A DNA stretch of 64,000 nucleotides, taken from Micractinium sp. NFX-FRZ (lineage: Eukaryota > Chlorophyta > Trebouxiophyceae > Chlorellales > Chlorellaceae). A program made the position numbers and the translations under genes. The stretch spans positions 246,172 to 310,171 of the forward strand of contig JAPTJF010000015.1 of assembly GCA_029339195.1 (NCBI GenBank), in the 5' to 3' direction. The notes beneath the pieces were generated by a model, which saw nothing but the letters and a program-made list of their open reading frames with translations, was not told where the DNA came from and did not search any database. Positions 11,340 through 24,500 of this stretch are shown here, one piece after another. How positions within the stretch are numbered: position 1 is the first letter of the stretch; each line of letters starts with the position of its first letter.

Positions 11340-13132
11340 ATGGCGGCGGCAGCGGCGGCGCTGCCAGCGCAGGACCCAGAGCTGGCGCGCGTCTTTCGAG
11401 GACACCGTGATGCCGTCACATCCGTGGCATTCTGTGGTCCGGCCATGAAGCAGGCGAGCTGCTGCTGCGGCTGACCAACCTCTGAGCCCGCTGCTCCTCC
11501 TGCCGCTTGGCGCTCTGCGCGCAGCCTCTGCTGCTCTGCCTCGCTGCACCACCAGCTCCCACGACCCTCTCACTCACTGTCTTGAGTGCAGGCGGTCAGC
11601 GGCTCCCTGGATGGCTTCGTGATGGTGTGGAATTTTGCGCCCAAGATGCGCGCCTTCCGCTACATTGGGCACAGCGCGGCGGTGACCAGCGTGGCGTACG
11701 ACAGCACCCACAACCTGATTGCCTCCGCCTCCAAGGACAAGACCGTGCGCCTGTGGAAGCCCTGCGCTGAGGGGCGGTCCACGGTGCTCAAGGCGCACAC
11801 TGCGGCGGTGCGCAGCTGTGCATTCTCACAGAATGGACGCATGCTGGCCACCTGCAGCGACGACAAGACCGTCAAGGTGGGTGGGAGTGGGAGGGCTGGG
11901 CAGCAGCAGTACCCAGCAGTTAGCAGCAGCTACTAACAGCTGAGGAAGCCTGCACTGGACTCTTACCTTGTAAGAGTCCTTGGTGGTCTGGAGGGATCGG
12001 CCCGCCCACAAGAGCATGGCTTGTCAAGATGTATACAGTGCACGCACCGCCCATTGACTGCTGATATAGTCACAAAACGCGTGCGTGTGTTGTTCCCAAC
12101 TGCCAACACTCATATCGCCGCAGGTCTGGTCGGTGCCCCAGCAGAGCTTCCTGTGCAGCCTGACCGGGCACACCAACTGGGTGCGCACCTGCCAGCTGAG
12201 CCCTGACGCACGCCTGGCGGTGTCTGGCGGGGACGACCACAGCGTGCGGGTGTGGGACGTGGAGACGCGCACCGCTGTCAGCGTGTTTGAGGAGCTGGAT
12301 GGGGGCAGCGCCAATGTGGCGCGCTTCCACCCTGACGGTGGGTGGGTGGGTGCAGTTTTGGGAAGGTGGACAGGCAGTGCGAAGTACCATCTGTACTGTT
12401 GTGAGGCACAGGTGCAGGGGGTTTGAGGCAGATGGGCACCCCTGCTGACCAGCACTGCCCTGGCCTGCTACATGCATGCGCCCTCATCCTGCCCTCACCG
12501 GCCCTCCCTCGCCTCTCATCCACGCTGGCAGGCAACTGCGTGGCCACGGGTGGCACCGACGGCTGCATCAAGCTGTGGGACCTGCGCTCCGCCCGCATCA
12601 TCCAGTACTATGAGGCGCATCAAGGGGCGGTCACCGATGTCGCCTTCCACCCCTCGGGCAACTTCCTGCTCAGCAGCTCCATGGACAGCACCCTCAAGGT
12701 GCGGCAGGGTGGGGCTGGCTGGCACGCTGGGTGGGTGGGTGGGCGACAGCTGGGTCGACACTGCCAATGCCGATAGGCAGTAGCCTGTGCTGGAAAAGGC
12801 CGAGGGCATGCATCAGGCGAGGACTGCTGCGCGTCTGACGCGATTGGTGTTGGCATTGCCAACCCACCAGCCAGCCAACCCATGCAATTGCACCCGTCCG
12901 CCTGCCACGCAGGTGTGGGACCTGCAGGAGGGCCTGCTGTTCTACACGCTGCATGGGCACGAGGGGCCAACGCTGGGGGTGAATTTCAGCCCAGGAGGCG
13001 ACCAGTTTGCCTCAGCGGGCGCTGACGGCACAGTGATGACGTGGCGCACAAACTTTGACGCCTGCCTCTCCACTGCGGTGGCGGCAATGGCGGTGCGGGC
13101 AGGAGGGTGCGACGTAGGTGGCAACAAGCGGC

Positions 13133-13171
<39 letters not shown>

Positions 13172-13881
13172 GCACAGTGGCAGCATGGCGGCCTGGAGGG
13201 GTGGGCAGCACAGCCTGCCCCAGCCTTGCATCTGTTGCCAGGCCCAAGACGGCACCGCCGCGGCAACAGCCACAGCAGGCGGGGGCAATCAACACCATCG
13301 GTGCTATGCACACCGACCAGCAGCTGGGGCAGTGCGAGGCTGGCACCCTTGCAGTGGTGGCATCCCAAGGGGCGCTGGATGCTGGCCTGGCAAGCGTGCT
13401 GCAGCACATGGTCCAACAGCTGCAGCACATGGTCCAGGCAAGTGGTGTGCGGACAGAGCAGTGCAGTCACAGTGCTAGGATGGACTTCCATAACAAAAGG
13501 GCATGGGCAAGGGGGGGCAGGGGGGGTCCTGTCTGTGCTGAGCATGCTGTGCTGCTGCCACGCCTGCAGACGGTGGCAGCCATGGAGGAGCGGGTGACCA
13601 TCAGCGAGGACCGGGGCCGGCGCATGGAGGCAGCACTAGCCCAGGTCATGGCACAGCAGGCCCAGCAGCAGGCGCAGCAGTCTGCCCACGCGCAGCACCA
13701 GCAGGAGCAGCAGCAGCAGCACCCCAGCTCTGTGGCTGGCGCAAAGGCAGCTGCCGCGCTGGTGGGGCAGCAGCTGGCGCGTGAGGGGAGTGTGGGCGAG
13801 GATGCCGCGCCAGCGTTACAGCAGCAGCAGCAGGAGGGGCAGGCGCAGCCGGTGGCAGCTGAGGCAGATGCGTGGCAGTGA
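11340..13881 (+). CDS. POC1: POC1 centriolar WD40 protein
   Basis: POC1 binds centriole and basal-body microtubules and stabilises them. Six exons join in phase: 11340-11453, 11592-11876, 12124-12337, 12532-12698, 12913-13437, 13570-13881, giving 538 residues. Seven WD40 blades fill about the first 300 residues, from [13 protein letters not shown] to [15 protein letters not shown], with WD/WN/WK-type blade ends such as VRLWK, VRVWD, IKLWD and VWDLQ. A long low-complexity middle contains 12 uninterrupted CAG codons. The C-terminus has [19 protein letters not shown], which fits the coiled-coil POC1 signature of the family, then a Gln-rich tail. The start is the first ATG in frame with the first blade. 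Introns 1 and 5 begin with GC (CAG/GCGAGC and CAG/GCAAGT). The order of blades plus the C-terminal motif separates it from other WD40 proteins. Confidence 0.92.
13135..13170 (+). repeat. CAG triplet repeat coding polyglutamine in POC1
   Basis: Twelve uninterrupted CAG codons in exon 5 of POC1, between the WD40 propeller and the C-terminal coiled coil. Such runs tend to vary in length between strains. Confidence 0.9.
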
Positions 13882-14085
13882 AGCGGGGGGAGGCAGTAAT
13901 GGAAAGATAAGTGAGCGTGCGTGCGCATGTGACAATGTTGGGGCAATACATGGAGTCGAACAGAGAGAGGGTACAAGTCAGGCAAAAGATTGAGCAGGAT
14001 GGGAGATACCCGACGGCAGTTGGAGCAAACAGGGGGACACTAGCCAGAGAGTATTCATGTGGGTTACCCTAAATCCTAAACCCAT

Positions 14086-15275
14086 TCAGAATGTCCCAGT
14101 AACAAGGTCTGCCATGGCTTTGTTCACCGCAAAGTCCCCCAGCTTGCTGCTGAAGATGACGCTGCTGCTGCTGCTGCCGCTGCCTCCTCCAGCACCGCCG
14201 CTGCCACCGCTGCTGCCAGGTGGCTGCTCATACAGGCGCATGGCAGCTGCCATGGCGGCCGCATGGTCCACGCCCGGTGCTGCTACCGAGGGCGCCTGCA
14301 GGCGTGCTGTGTCGGGAAGCAGGCTGTCTGCCCAGAAGCAGTGCTGTGCTGCAGGCAGCTCTTCATAGCTGCTGGGGGGCGCCACGTCGGGGGGCGCCCG
14401 CAGGATGCTCTCCCGCAGCTCCTCGCTGGCGCGCAGCAGCATGCCGGGGGACACCTCCATGGCGGCCACCTGGCAGGGCGGGCGGGAGGATGGAAGAAGA
14501 GGTGGTTAGCAGTGAGGCAAGGAGGAATGCACGCAGTGGCCAGAGGCTTACGAGGGCAGTGGGAGGTGCTGCAGGAGGGCTGAGTGGTGGGTGGGCGGCC
14601 TTGGCAATGAAGGAGCGGCAGTGGGACCCTTACCGGGCAGAGCGGCTGCTGCTGCATTCTGCCCCGCACAGCCATGCGGCGATGTCTAGTGTCGCAAATT
14701 TTTTTGTTCGTGGAAAAACAGAATGTGGAAAAACAGACTGTAAGCCCAAACAAGCAAGCAAAGCAAGCAGCACAGTACGCACCTGTCGCTTGAACAGCGC
14801 TGCCTTGCGCTCCTCACGCCGTGCCTCCGTCTTCAGCCGCGCCTCGGCCTTGCCATGAAGGGGTGGGCGCCCGCCACGGCCGCCAGGCAGAGGGCCGCCC
14901 CCTCTCCCTCCAGGGGGGCCTCGCCCGCCGCCGTACCCAGCAGGTGGCGGGGCGCCCCGCCCTGGCCGTGGCAGCCCCCGCCCGCCGCCGCCGCCGCCCG
15001 GCCTGCTGCTGCCTGGCCCTGCCCTGCCGCCGCCACCTCCACCACCGCGGTTCCGTCCCCTGCAGGCCACAAGAAGCATTCTGACTTGATACAACTGGAT
15101 ATATAAAATAAAATTCTGTCAAGTAAAGTGGATGCATCGCTCACCTGCCGGCTTTTGGCGAGCCAAACCCAGGCGGCACAAGCGGTGCTGGTGGGGCTGC
15201 CGCCCCGCCCCTGCCGCCACTTGGCCCTGGCCGTTCCTCATGCCGTAATCGGCCCGGCGGCACCTGCCCTGACAT
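14086..15275 (-). CDS. Gly/Pro-rich protein with a conserved-looking C-terminal region, unknown function
   Basis: Not recognised. Three exons on the minus strand join in phase: 15275-15145, 15059-14783 and 14469-14086, giving 263 residues starting MSGQVPPGRLRHEERP. Residues about 10-110 are Gly-, Arg- and Pro-rich with RGG/PGG units and no fold that I can see. Next comes a charged helical stretch, AEARLKTEARREERKAALFK, then a C-terminal region with PGMLLRASEELRESILRAPP and AAQHCFWADSLLPD. A Gly/Ser linker precedes a last hydrophobic block, SSKLGDFAVNKAMADLV. The gene converges on POC1, whose stop is about 200 bases away, and diverges from the ATXR3-type gene. Phases (43 codons plus 2, then 1 plus 92) fit exactly, which supports the model despite the low-complexity sequence. 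Confidence 0.7.
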
Positions 15276-15573
15276 CTCTGCTGTGCAGCGCAGAGCCCAG
15301 TGCTACAGAGAGGGGAGGAAGAGAGCGCTACTGCTGCTGTCTGTTCTGATGGAGCCACTGCTTGCTGATAAATTTCTGGATGGCTTGCGAGACTTCACCA
15401 CAGCTGCGAGAAGCCCTGGCACCCTGTTTTCAGGGTGGTGATGTGGCACTCGATTGAAAAATGGCGCAAGATGTGCGCCGCCAGCCGTAGATGGCAGCGA
15501 TCATTTTCTGGTAATCGATGCGAGCAATCGGCACTGTGCAGGGTCTCGCCGCTCGTGTCGGGCTTTTGGCCGA
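15276..15573. promoter_or_regulatory. Divergent promoter region
   Basis: The 298 bases between the starts of the minus-strand Gly-rich gene and the plus-strand SET-domain gene must hold both promoters, or one bidirectional promoter. No clear TATA box or operator is visible. Confidence 0.4.
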
Positions 15574-18500
15574 ATGTCGTCGCTCATACGGTTGCCACGC
15601 GCCTCTAGCAAGGCGTACCAGCATGTGAGAGCTCCAAAGAAGCAGCAGGAGTTGACAGACGGCGTTGCGGCAGCCGCTGCTGGTCAGGAGCACCCGGCAG
15701 TGCCAGGCGACGCGCAGCCGGCACAGGAAGCACAAACCAATCCGCAGTTGGTGGCGGCGCTGAATGAGATCAAGGCCCGAGACACCGGCGGGGTGCTGGA
15801 GGCCTGGGCTGGCGGCAGCAGCGGCAGCGGCAGCACCCTGAGGTGAGCGAGCTGTTGTTGGCCATGCCCACGCCCTGTGCCGCAGGCACATTTGCCTGCA
15901 TTTGCATGCAACAGTGGGCCGGGTTGCGGCACGCATAGCCGGTTGGCTGAGGTTGCCAGAGCGCTGTGCAGCTGAGCGGGCACTCCATGCACCCTCTGCT
16001 GCGTGCTTGGGAGCCCAACCTGTGCTCCTCTGCTGCCCTGCCCCGGCCTGCAGCCAACTGGTTACTGCAGTGCAGGGCGGCCAGCTTGGCGTGGGCGACG
16101 CGACGAGCCAGCTGCGCACGTTATTTGAGCGTGCCATCACTGCCAGCTGGCGTGCCGGTGCTGGCGATGCTGCACAGGCGGCCAGCGATCTGTTGGACGA
16201 GGCAAACCAGCTGCTCGCTGAGGTAGTGGGGGCGGATGGGGATGACGCAGCAGGTGCAGCAGCAGTAGCAGAGGCACCAGCGGCAGGGGAGGCGGCAGCA
16301 GCGGAGCCGGCGGCAGCGCAGCTGCCGGCAGAGACTTTCTTCCTGTCTGCCGACAAGGTGCGCGAGTGCCTCACCCTGAACATCGACTCAAGCATACTGA
16401 TGGCAGCGCAGCCGCAGCAGCGGCGAGGCGGATGGCCGCTGGGGAAGAAGCGGAAAACCGATGGCGGCGGCGGAGGCATGCTGGCAGGTGCGTCCCCTGG
16501 GGCTGACGTGGGGGCACGCGTGGGTGAGGGCTGTGCGCCCCGTTGGACACTGCATGGCGAGAGTTCTGCTGCAATGTGCTGCCCCATTGTTGCCGCACTC
16601 TTGGGGTGGAGCGGGCGCCCTGGCAGCAGCAGGACTGTGCAGCGTTGGAGGCAGTGTCATCACTCCACGCAGGTGCTAGCGCTGTTGCTGCTCGCCCGGC
16701 TGTTGTGCCGCTGCCCAGCAGGCCTCTCTGCCTCTGCATCTCTGAGGCCCGCCCGGCAACATGCTCCCCACGCTGTGCAGGCAGGCGCAGGATGGGGAAG
16801 GGCAGGCACTACAACCCATGGTCTCCCGAGCTGCAGCAGCAGCTGGCCACGGTGCTGCGGCTGGCGCTACGGTGCGGCATGGGGAGACTGGGTTGGATGT
16901 GCGTCACGCGTGAGAGGGGCCAGTCGGAGGCACTTGAGGGCTAGTTTGCGTGTGCTGTGGGGGGAGGAAGCACTGGGGGCGCCGTGGGCGATGCATGCTC
17001 ATCAGCCCAAGCAAGCGTGTCTTGTCTGCCTGAGCTCCGTGCACGCCTGCTGTGCTGATGTGCTGATGCGCCCGCCGGTGCAGGGCCCCGGATGGCCGGG
17101 AGGCGGGCCCGCCAGAGGACGATGTCGCGGCTCTCTCGCCGGTAAGAACCCCTGCCTCTTCGCTGTGCACCTGCTGGCTTGCCTGCCTGCGTGTGGGGAC
17201 GTAGTGGGAGCCTGCTGTTGGCAAAGGGGAGCACGGGTGCCCAGCTCGCCACCCTGCCTGCTCACTCTGGGGCGGCTGTACCGACCTTTCGCGCAACACC
17301 GATTGCCTGCCTGCCCTGCCCTGCCCCGCCTGCCCGCCCGGCTGCAGGCGCTGGCCTCCCTGGCCAGGCACCTGGCCAGCTCTGCGGCTGGGGAGCAGCT
17401 GCAGGCGATGGGGGCCACCCTGGGCAACGTCATCACCATGCTGCAGGTGTGGGTGCAGGGGGGCGGGGCGGGGCGGAATGTGGCTGGCTAGCAAGGGCGG
17501 CAGGCGGGCAGGCAGGGCAGGTGGCTATGCTGCCAATGGGATTGCATGCAGGCAGCGCTCTGCCCTTGCCCAGCGCCCCGTCCATCAACCCAGCCGCGCC
17601 CTTCCCTAGCCCACCCCGGTGCCTCCACCCCCCCTGCCTTCAACGCATCCCGTCCCCCTGCTTGCCCGCTCCCGGCACGATCGATGGGCGCACCAACCTG
17701 CCCTCAAGCTTTCAGCTGTACCCTGACCCGCCCCTGCCGCTGCCCAGCTTTTGATTTCCCCTCCACCCGCCCGCCTGCCACCTCGCCCCTCCCTCCTCCT
17801 CCCCTGCCCTGCTCCGCCAGGTGGGCGGCTTCACCGACTTTGAAGAGCTGGTGAACGATGCGCGGGAGGAGTGCCACGCAGCGGCAGAGGCATACCTGAC
17901 CGTGCAGGCAAGGCAGCAGCCAGCAAGCGGGGTTGGGTGAGGGAGGTGGGCGGGCACCCGGGTGCCACAAGCCGCAGGGGCACTGTTGGCGTTCACCCGC
18001 ATGCGTGTGACGCTTGTCCCTGCCCCCCCGGCGTGCAGAGCGTGGAGGTGCGGCGGGGGCGGCTGATTGCCCACGCCGAGTCGTTTGTGCACATGCTGGG
18101 CACCGCCATCGAGGCGCTGCTCAACCAGGTGGGCTGGGGATGTCATGCTGGGTGCGCTGCGCTGCGCTGTGCTGCGTTGCGCTATGCTGTGCTGTTCATA
18201 ACCACGCCCTGCCTTGCCCAATGCCGTGCATTTGCCTTGTGAGGTGATGGCAGCTGGGGGCCAGTCAACCAGCCCTGCCAGCCTGCCTGCCTTCCTTCCC
18301 CACCCGCCCACCCGCAGATGCGCTCGGACCACCGCGCCGCCCTGGAGGCCAGCGGGGGCGTTGAGGAGGAGAGCGAGGACGACAAGGACGACTCCTTCTA
18401 CCCCTCCTCCCTCCCAGACTGGTGCGCTGCTGGCTGCCTGTCTGTCTGTGCAGCCTGGTGGCAGTGCCATGCTATTGCTCGTCAGGCGCCGGCATGCTGC

Positions 18501-21500
18501 GCCCATGCGCCAGGGGGGGAAAGACGAGGGATGAACACCCAGATGCTCCACTGCTGCTGGTCCTGGTAGTGTCAGCGGGATGCACACCTGCCCGCCCGGA
18601 TGGGGCACCGCTGCGTGCACGCACCGCATTTAAATTTAAGTTATTTTGTTGCCCACCTCACCTCCACCTCCACCCCCTCCCCCGCCCCCTGGCAGCATCC
18701 TGGCCAACAAAGAGCCCTTCAAGGGGGGCGATTGGAGGAAGACGCCCTACATCCCTCGGTGAGGCGGAGGCAGGGGGCCGGGCTGGGGCATACGCAGGGT
18801 GGGCTAGAAGAGTGCACATCCGGCATGCGCCCCGGCCTGCAGCCGTGCTGTGCTGCACAGGCAGGCAGGTGCCCACGGCACCTTCGCCGGCACCTTCGCC
18901 GGTGGTGGCGCGCCGTGGGGGCGCCGCCCCATGCTGCCTCTGCTGTGACCCATGCTGTGGTCACGCACCGTGCTGTGCTGCGCCTGCAGGCCGTATGTGC
19001 GCCTCACCGAGTACGACATTGTGGAGCCCTCCATGCGGGACGTCATACTGCGCAAGCTGTCAACAAAGGTGAGTGGCTGGATGGGGCGTGCCGGGGTGGG
19101 AGGCGGGAGGCGAGAGGCGGGCTAGGGCACGTGGTGGTGAGGTGTGGTGTGGGCAAAGCGGAGCTAGGGCAGTGGCGGCGAGTGTGGGTGGGTAGGGTGC
19201 GGCTGCTGCTGCGTGGTGGGGTGGTAAGGCAGGGCTAGGGCGCCAGCGCACGGCAGGCAGCCTCACGTTCTCCCACCCTGCCGCCACTGCTGCTTCACAA
19301 TGCCGCACCCGTCCGCACCCACCTGCACCGCCACTGCCACACCTGCAGAAGCACGGCGGCTGCTCGGGCCAGCACTGCAAGTCGCGGCAGGAGCTGGGGC
19401 GGTACAGGTGTGTGAGCAGGGGGGCAGTACAGTACTGCCTGCTGCCGGGCTTGTGGTAGCCCTTTGAGCTGGTGCCTCTGATGGCAAGCTGTTCCTCTTT
19501 CCCTCGCCCCTGACTGGCCCTGGCCCCTGCCGCCCTGAATTCCTGCCTCTGGCCCTGGCACGGGTCTCACCTGCCCTGTATAGCAATGCGGTGCTCTTTG
19601 CCGGCCCCGTCCCCGCAGGGTTGAGAGGGAAGGGTTTGACACCCACTGCTCCTGCCTGGCGCGCAACACCGAGTGCGACGAGCGCTGCGCCTGCCACGGC
19701 AGCGGTGAGTGCAGCGTGGCGGGCGAGGCCGACTGCCGCCTGCAGCAGACCGTGTGGGCTGCTGTGTCTGCTGGGCCTGCCACGGGGTGCTTGCCGTGGG
19801 CTTGCAACTGTCACTCCCAGCCTCTGCCCGCCCGCCCATTCACCGGCCTCTTGCTGCCCCGCCCACCCCCTCTGCCCTTCCTTTGGTGCAGCCGGCTGTC
19901 TGAACCGTGCGGTGACGCACCGCAATACCCTGAAGCTGGGGCAGGATGCTGAGGAGGTGGACAGCTGGGGCATGGACTGCTACGTGCGCAGGAACATTCT
20001 TGACGGTGGGTGGGTGGCTGGGTGGGTGGGTTTTTCTGTGGACAAGCAGCCAGGTCAGCACAGGAAGGCCTTGCAAGGGACCCACGCAGCACACGCAGGA
20101 CCCAGTGCTGTGCTGTGCTTTGGGCATGCTGGACTGTGGGTGTGGGGTGGGTGTTCAGTAGACGGGCCGGCGGGCAGCCATGTCAGCGCAGCAAGGGACC
20201 TGCCCGGCCGGCATGTGCAGCGCTCAGCGCTGTGCTGCCCTGCGCGCTGTGTATCCAGGGCTTGCGAGGGCTGGTGCTGTGGCAACACATGCCAGCCTGC
20301 TTGGCCCGTCTGCCCGCCTGTCTGTTGTTCCCAGCAGGAAGGGGCACGCCCGATGCTGTGCCTGTGTCTCTCCCTATCGGCCCCCGCCGTGCCCGCCCAT
20401 CTCCCCTGTCTGTCTTTGTGTGTGTGTGCAGCTGTGCTTGAGAGCAAGGCATTTGGCCCCTGGAACCCCCCGGATTACGAGGCCCTCAAGGCAGCCGACG
20501 CTGTGGAATACGCTGCCATGCGGGCAGCCGCCAGCGGTACCAGCGGCGGTACCGCCGCCTCCCCCATGGCTGTGGCACTGCCGCCGCCACCCACCACAAA
20601 GCAGAAGGCGGCTGCGGCAGCAGCAGCAGCAGCACAGCAGCAGGGGGCGGATGGAGGGGAGCAGGAGGGCCCGCCCAGCACGCCGGCGGGCGCCAAGCGG
20701 GGTGGCGCCGGCGAGGGCGTCGATGAGGGCGGCAAGTCAGCGGCTCTGGCAGCGGCGCTGGCCAGCCCGCCGCCCACGCCGGCACAGGTGGCAACTGAGA
20801 AACGCGTGGCGGAGTGGCTGGAGCGAGCGCTACTCCCGGCCATCAACCGGCAGGCACGCCTGGGCTGGGGAGGCGGCCGGGGTGTGTCGATTCATGCGGC
20901 CCAGAGGCAGTAAGGGGGCCAGCCAGCGGCAGCGTGGCCTGCACTGCCCTGTCTCCCACCATATGCTGCGTTCAATACCTGCACGCTCAGCGCAGCTCGC
21001 CTGCTGCTTAGCCAGTTGCTGCTGCTGCGCCTGCCGTGCCTGCGTGTCCACCTGGTGCCTGCCTGCCGATGTGGCGACCAGGGCTGGCCTGGCACCGCGT
21101 GCATGCTTCAACGTGCCAACTCATTCCCACATGGCTCTCATGCAGGGCGACCAGGGGTGGGACCTGCTGGCGGCTCTGGCGGATGTCAAGGGGCGGGCCA
21201 AGGAGGGCGGGGACGAGGAGAGCATGAGGGCGGCAGAGGCGGTGGAGCAGCGCATCAAAGATGTGAGGAGAGCAAACCTGCAGGGAAGCTGCAGTGCAGT
21301 GCTGTGCTGTGTGCTGTACGCAGGAAGGAGGCAGGCATGGCGTGCTACATGGGTGTGCCTCCAAAAGCGTGGGCTCGAACACAGACCGACCACGACACCG
21401 CCGCTGCCAGCTCCACAGTCACATCAACCCACCCGGCAGGGGCAGTCCAGCAGGAGGCTCCAGCACTGGCATTCGGAGGGGGTAGCAGAGCATGGCTTAA

Positions 21501-24500
21501 CCTCCCCAGACCGCCCCACCCCGCCTGCCCCCGCCTGCACCACCAGCTGCACACACCCACTGACCACACCACCGCTTCTTCCCCACTCATGGCCCATCTC
21601 CTCCCCACCCTCCATCCCCCATCCATCTACAGGTAGGCTACAACTACTTCCGCATGCACCCCAAGGGCGTGGGCCTCGTCTGCAAGCGCGCCGGCGGGCT
21701 GCCTCCCCTGACCTTTGTGGAGGAGTACCTGGGGGAGATCCACACGCCGTGGCGCTGGTTCGAGATACAGGTGGGTGGGTGGTGCATGCTATGTGGGGCT
21801 GTGCTGTTGCAGTTTGTGGAGTTGTACCGCTGGGGGAGATGCACACCCATGCCGCGGCGCTGGTTCCAGATACACGTGGGTGTGTGGTGAACTTGTGGGA
21901 AACCGCCGGTGCACTGTATTGGTGGCAGGCGTGGTTGCACACGTCCCCGGCAAGTCTTCTCCCCGCTGCATCTCCTCGTTCGAAACCGTGTTCTCCTGTG
22001 CTCCTCCCTCTTGCTCCCCGGCTTCATAGGATGCTGTGAAGAAGCTGACGGGGGACGAGCTGCCCGACTTTTACAACATCGTGCTGGAGCGGCCCAAGGA
22101 CGACCCCGACGGCTACGACGTCCTCTTCATCGACGCAGCAGCCAAGGTGGGTCTACAGGGAGGAATGTGTGGCGGGGGCGGTAGATGGCATGGCACCACA
22201 CAAGAGGCGGGGACCGTGAGGACTGGGATGGGGCTGGGATGGCGGCGGTTGGGGTGACATGACCGGGCAGGGGCAGGGATTTTGGCATGGCTAGTCATCA
22301 GGTGCGGGCTACTGCCCCGCCCCCACCCTGCTTTCACACTGACTCTGTCACGCCCCGGGCCGCAGGGGGCGCTGGCGAGCCGCATGAGCCACAGCTGCAC
22401 GCCCAACTGCCAGGCAATCGTGATGGCCTGCGGCGGGCGCCTCACCATTGCGCTCTACACCCTGCGCCAGGTGGGTGGGTGGATTGCACGCCAGAGCCGT
22501 GGGATGTGATGTGAGTTTTGCTGGGTGTAGGCGGGGCAGGTGGAGGGTGGGCGGGACGGGGTGGGGCCGCAGTGCCTGCTGCCAGGCGGGGAGACGGCGG
22601 CAGCCCGAGGAGTGGCCTCCGGCATGTGCAACGCTGTTAGATATTGAGGGCGCCAGCTGACGCTCGAGTCATGCTGTGCTGCACTGCGCCATGCTGTGCC
22701 ATGCTGTGCCGTGCTGTGTATGAGGGGAAGGACCTGGCATTTTTACTAAGGCTGTGCTGTGCTCTGCTGCGCACTGCCCTGCTGACGGTGCTGTGCCCTG
22801 CTGTGCCCTGCTGTGCCAGGTGTACGGGGGTGAGGAGCTGACGTTTGACTACAGCAGCGTGACGGAGAGCGAGAAGGAGTTCCGGGAGGCCATCTGCCTC
22901 TGCTCCACACGCAACTGCAGGTGGGAGGGGGCGGGGGTGGGCATGGGATGTGCGGGCAGGCGGCGAGTGGGCGTGCAGGCGAGGGGATGCTGGCCAGTGG
23001 GGGTGGGCACACTATGCCGGTGGGGGGGGGGGGCAGAGTACCGCCAAGTGGGTGGGTGCTGCTCTCTTGAGAACCCAATTGGCACGAGAGTGGGGGACGG
23101 GGCAGAACCGGATGCACAGCTGCTGCCTCCCCACTGTACTTCACCCGTGCTCGCCTGCCCCTCACCCTGTGCCCCACCTGTACCGCAGGGGCTCCTACCT
23201 GTACTTCACCGGCAGCCGCGCTTTCCAGGAGGTCATGAACGCGCACCACACGTTCCTGCACAGGCGAGGAAGGGGCCTTTGGTGTGGGGAAGGGTGGCCG
23301 CAAGATTGTGTGGAGAGGGTGTGGTGTGTGTGTGATGTATGCGATGAGGGTATGCGATGAGTGAGCAGTGCCAGGTGGCAAGGGTGAGGCCAGGCCCTCA
23401 CCTACACCTGTGCCTGCTACCATCCGCCTGCTGCACCGCTGGCTCAAGCAGTGTGCAGCTTCCGGCTCGTGCACAAGGGCTGATTACCATCTGCAGCCTG
23501 CACGATTCCGTGATGGTTGAATCGCGAGGGTTTTAGGGTTGCACACAGAGCAGGCCCCCGTCAACCTGAACCGCTAAACGCCATGTGCAGGCAGGTGATC
23601 ATCACGCGTGCCGGCAGTGAGGCGGTGACCGCAGACGACTGGGAGCGCATACGGGTGGGTGGGCGGGCGGCTGGGGTGGGCGCAAGGGGAGGGGAGGGAG
23701 CAAGGCCAGCGGGGCGAGGGTAGACCAGGGCGGCATGCAGCGGATTACCACGGAGTTTGCGTCACGAAACGTCCCTCACCCCCTTTGTTATTGCTTTTGC
23801 AATCACTTGGCACTCTCTGCCTACCTTACTCTGCCCTGCCCGCCTTTTCCCCCCCTCCAACCGCTGCAGCGCCACGGTCTGGGCGACAGCGCACTGGGCA
23901 GCGTGGAGCACGGGGACCGCGCCCCCGACTGGCTGGTCAAGTGGACCTCGCTGGTGAGGGCACGCTGTGGTCACGCTGTGGTCATGTTGTGCATGACGGG
24001 GGCACGTCGAGGGCGTGATGCGAGCGCTGGGGCAGGGGCAAACCTGCTGGCTGCCACGTGCGCCTTGCTGGCGAGCTGGGTGCCTTCTTGGGAGTTGGTT
24101 GGTTGATTGCGCTTGCAAGCCATTGGAAGCTGCGCACGCTTGGGGCATGCCGCGGCTTTCATGCAGCGCGGCTTGGGCTGGCCACAAGCCAAGCCAGACG
24201 GTCGTCACATTGCACGCTACCCCCGCCCCGCTCCACCCCCACCCCGTAGATTTGTGAGTACATAGAGGAGGAGGAGGCCCACCTGAAGGAGGACCTGCTG
24301 GCGCACCCGCTGGGCATATACAACGAAGTCACAGCCACTGCGGGTGGGTGGGGTGGGGTGGTGGGTGGCGGGCAGGGGAATTGGGGCAGGGCTGGCGCAC
24401 CCGCTGGGCATCCGCAATGAAGCAATGGCGGCTGCGGGTGAGGGAGCGCTGGGGGACGGACCGCTGCTGGATACCGTGTATTCATGCCGCCAGGTAGTGG

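Noticed and set aside
15902..17491. 529-codon plus-strand frame through ATXR3 exons 2-5 and their introns
   Set aside because: It is real coding only in exon 2; the rest crosses introns with GT-AG borders and breaks the phase of exons 3-5.
20180..22039. 619-codon plus-strand open frame inside the SET-domain gene
   Set aside because: It runs out of frame through real exons and their introns and has no domain.
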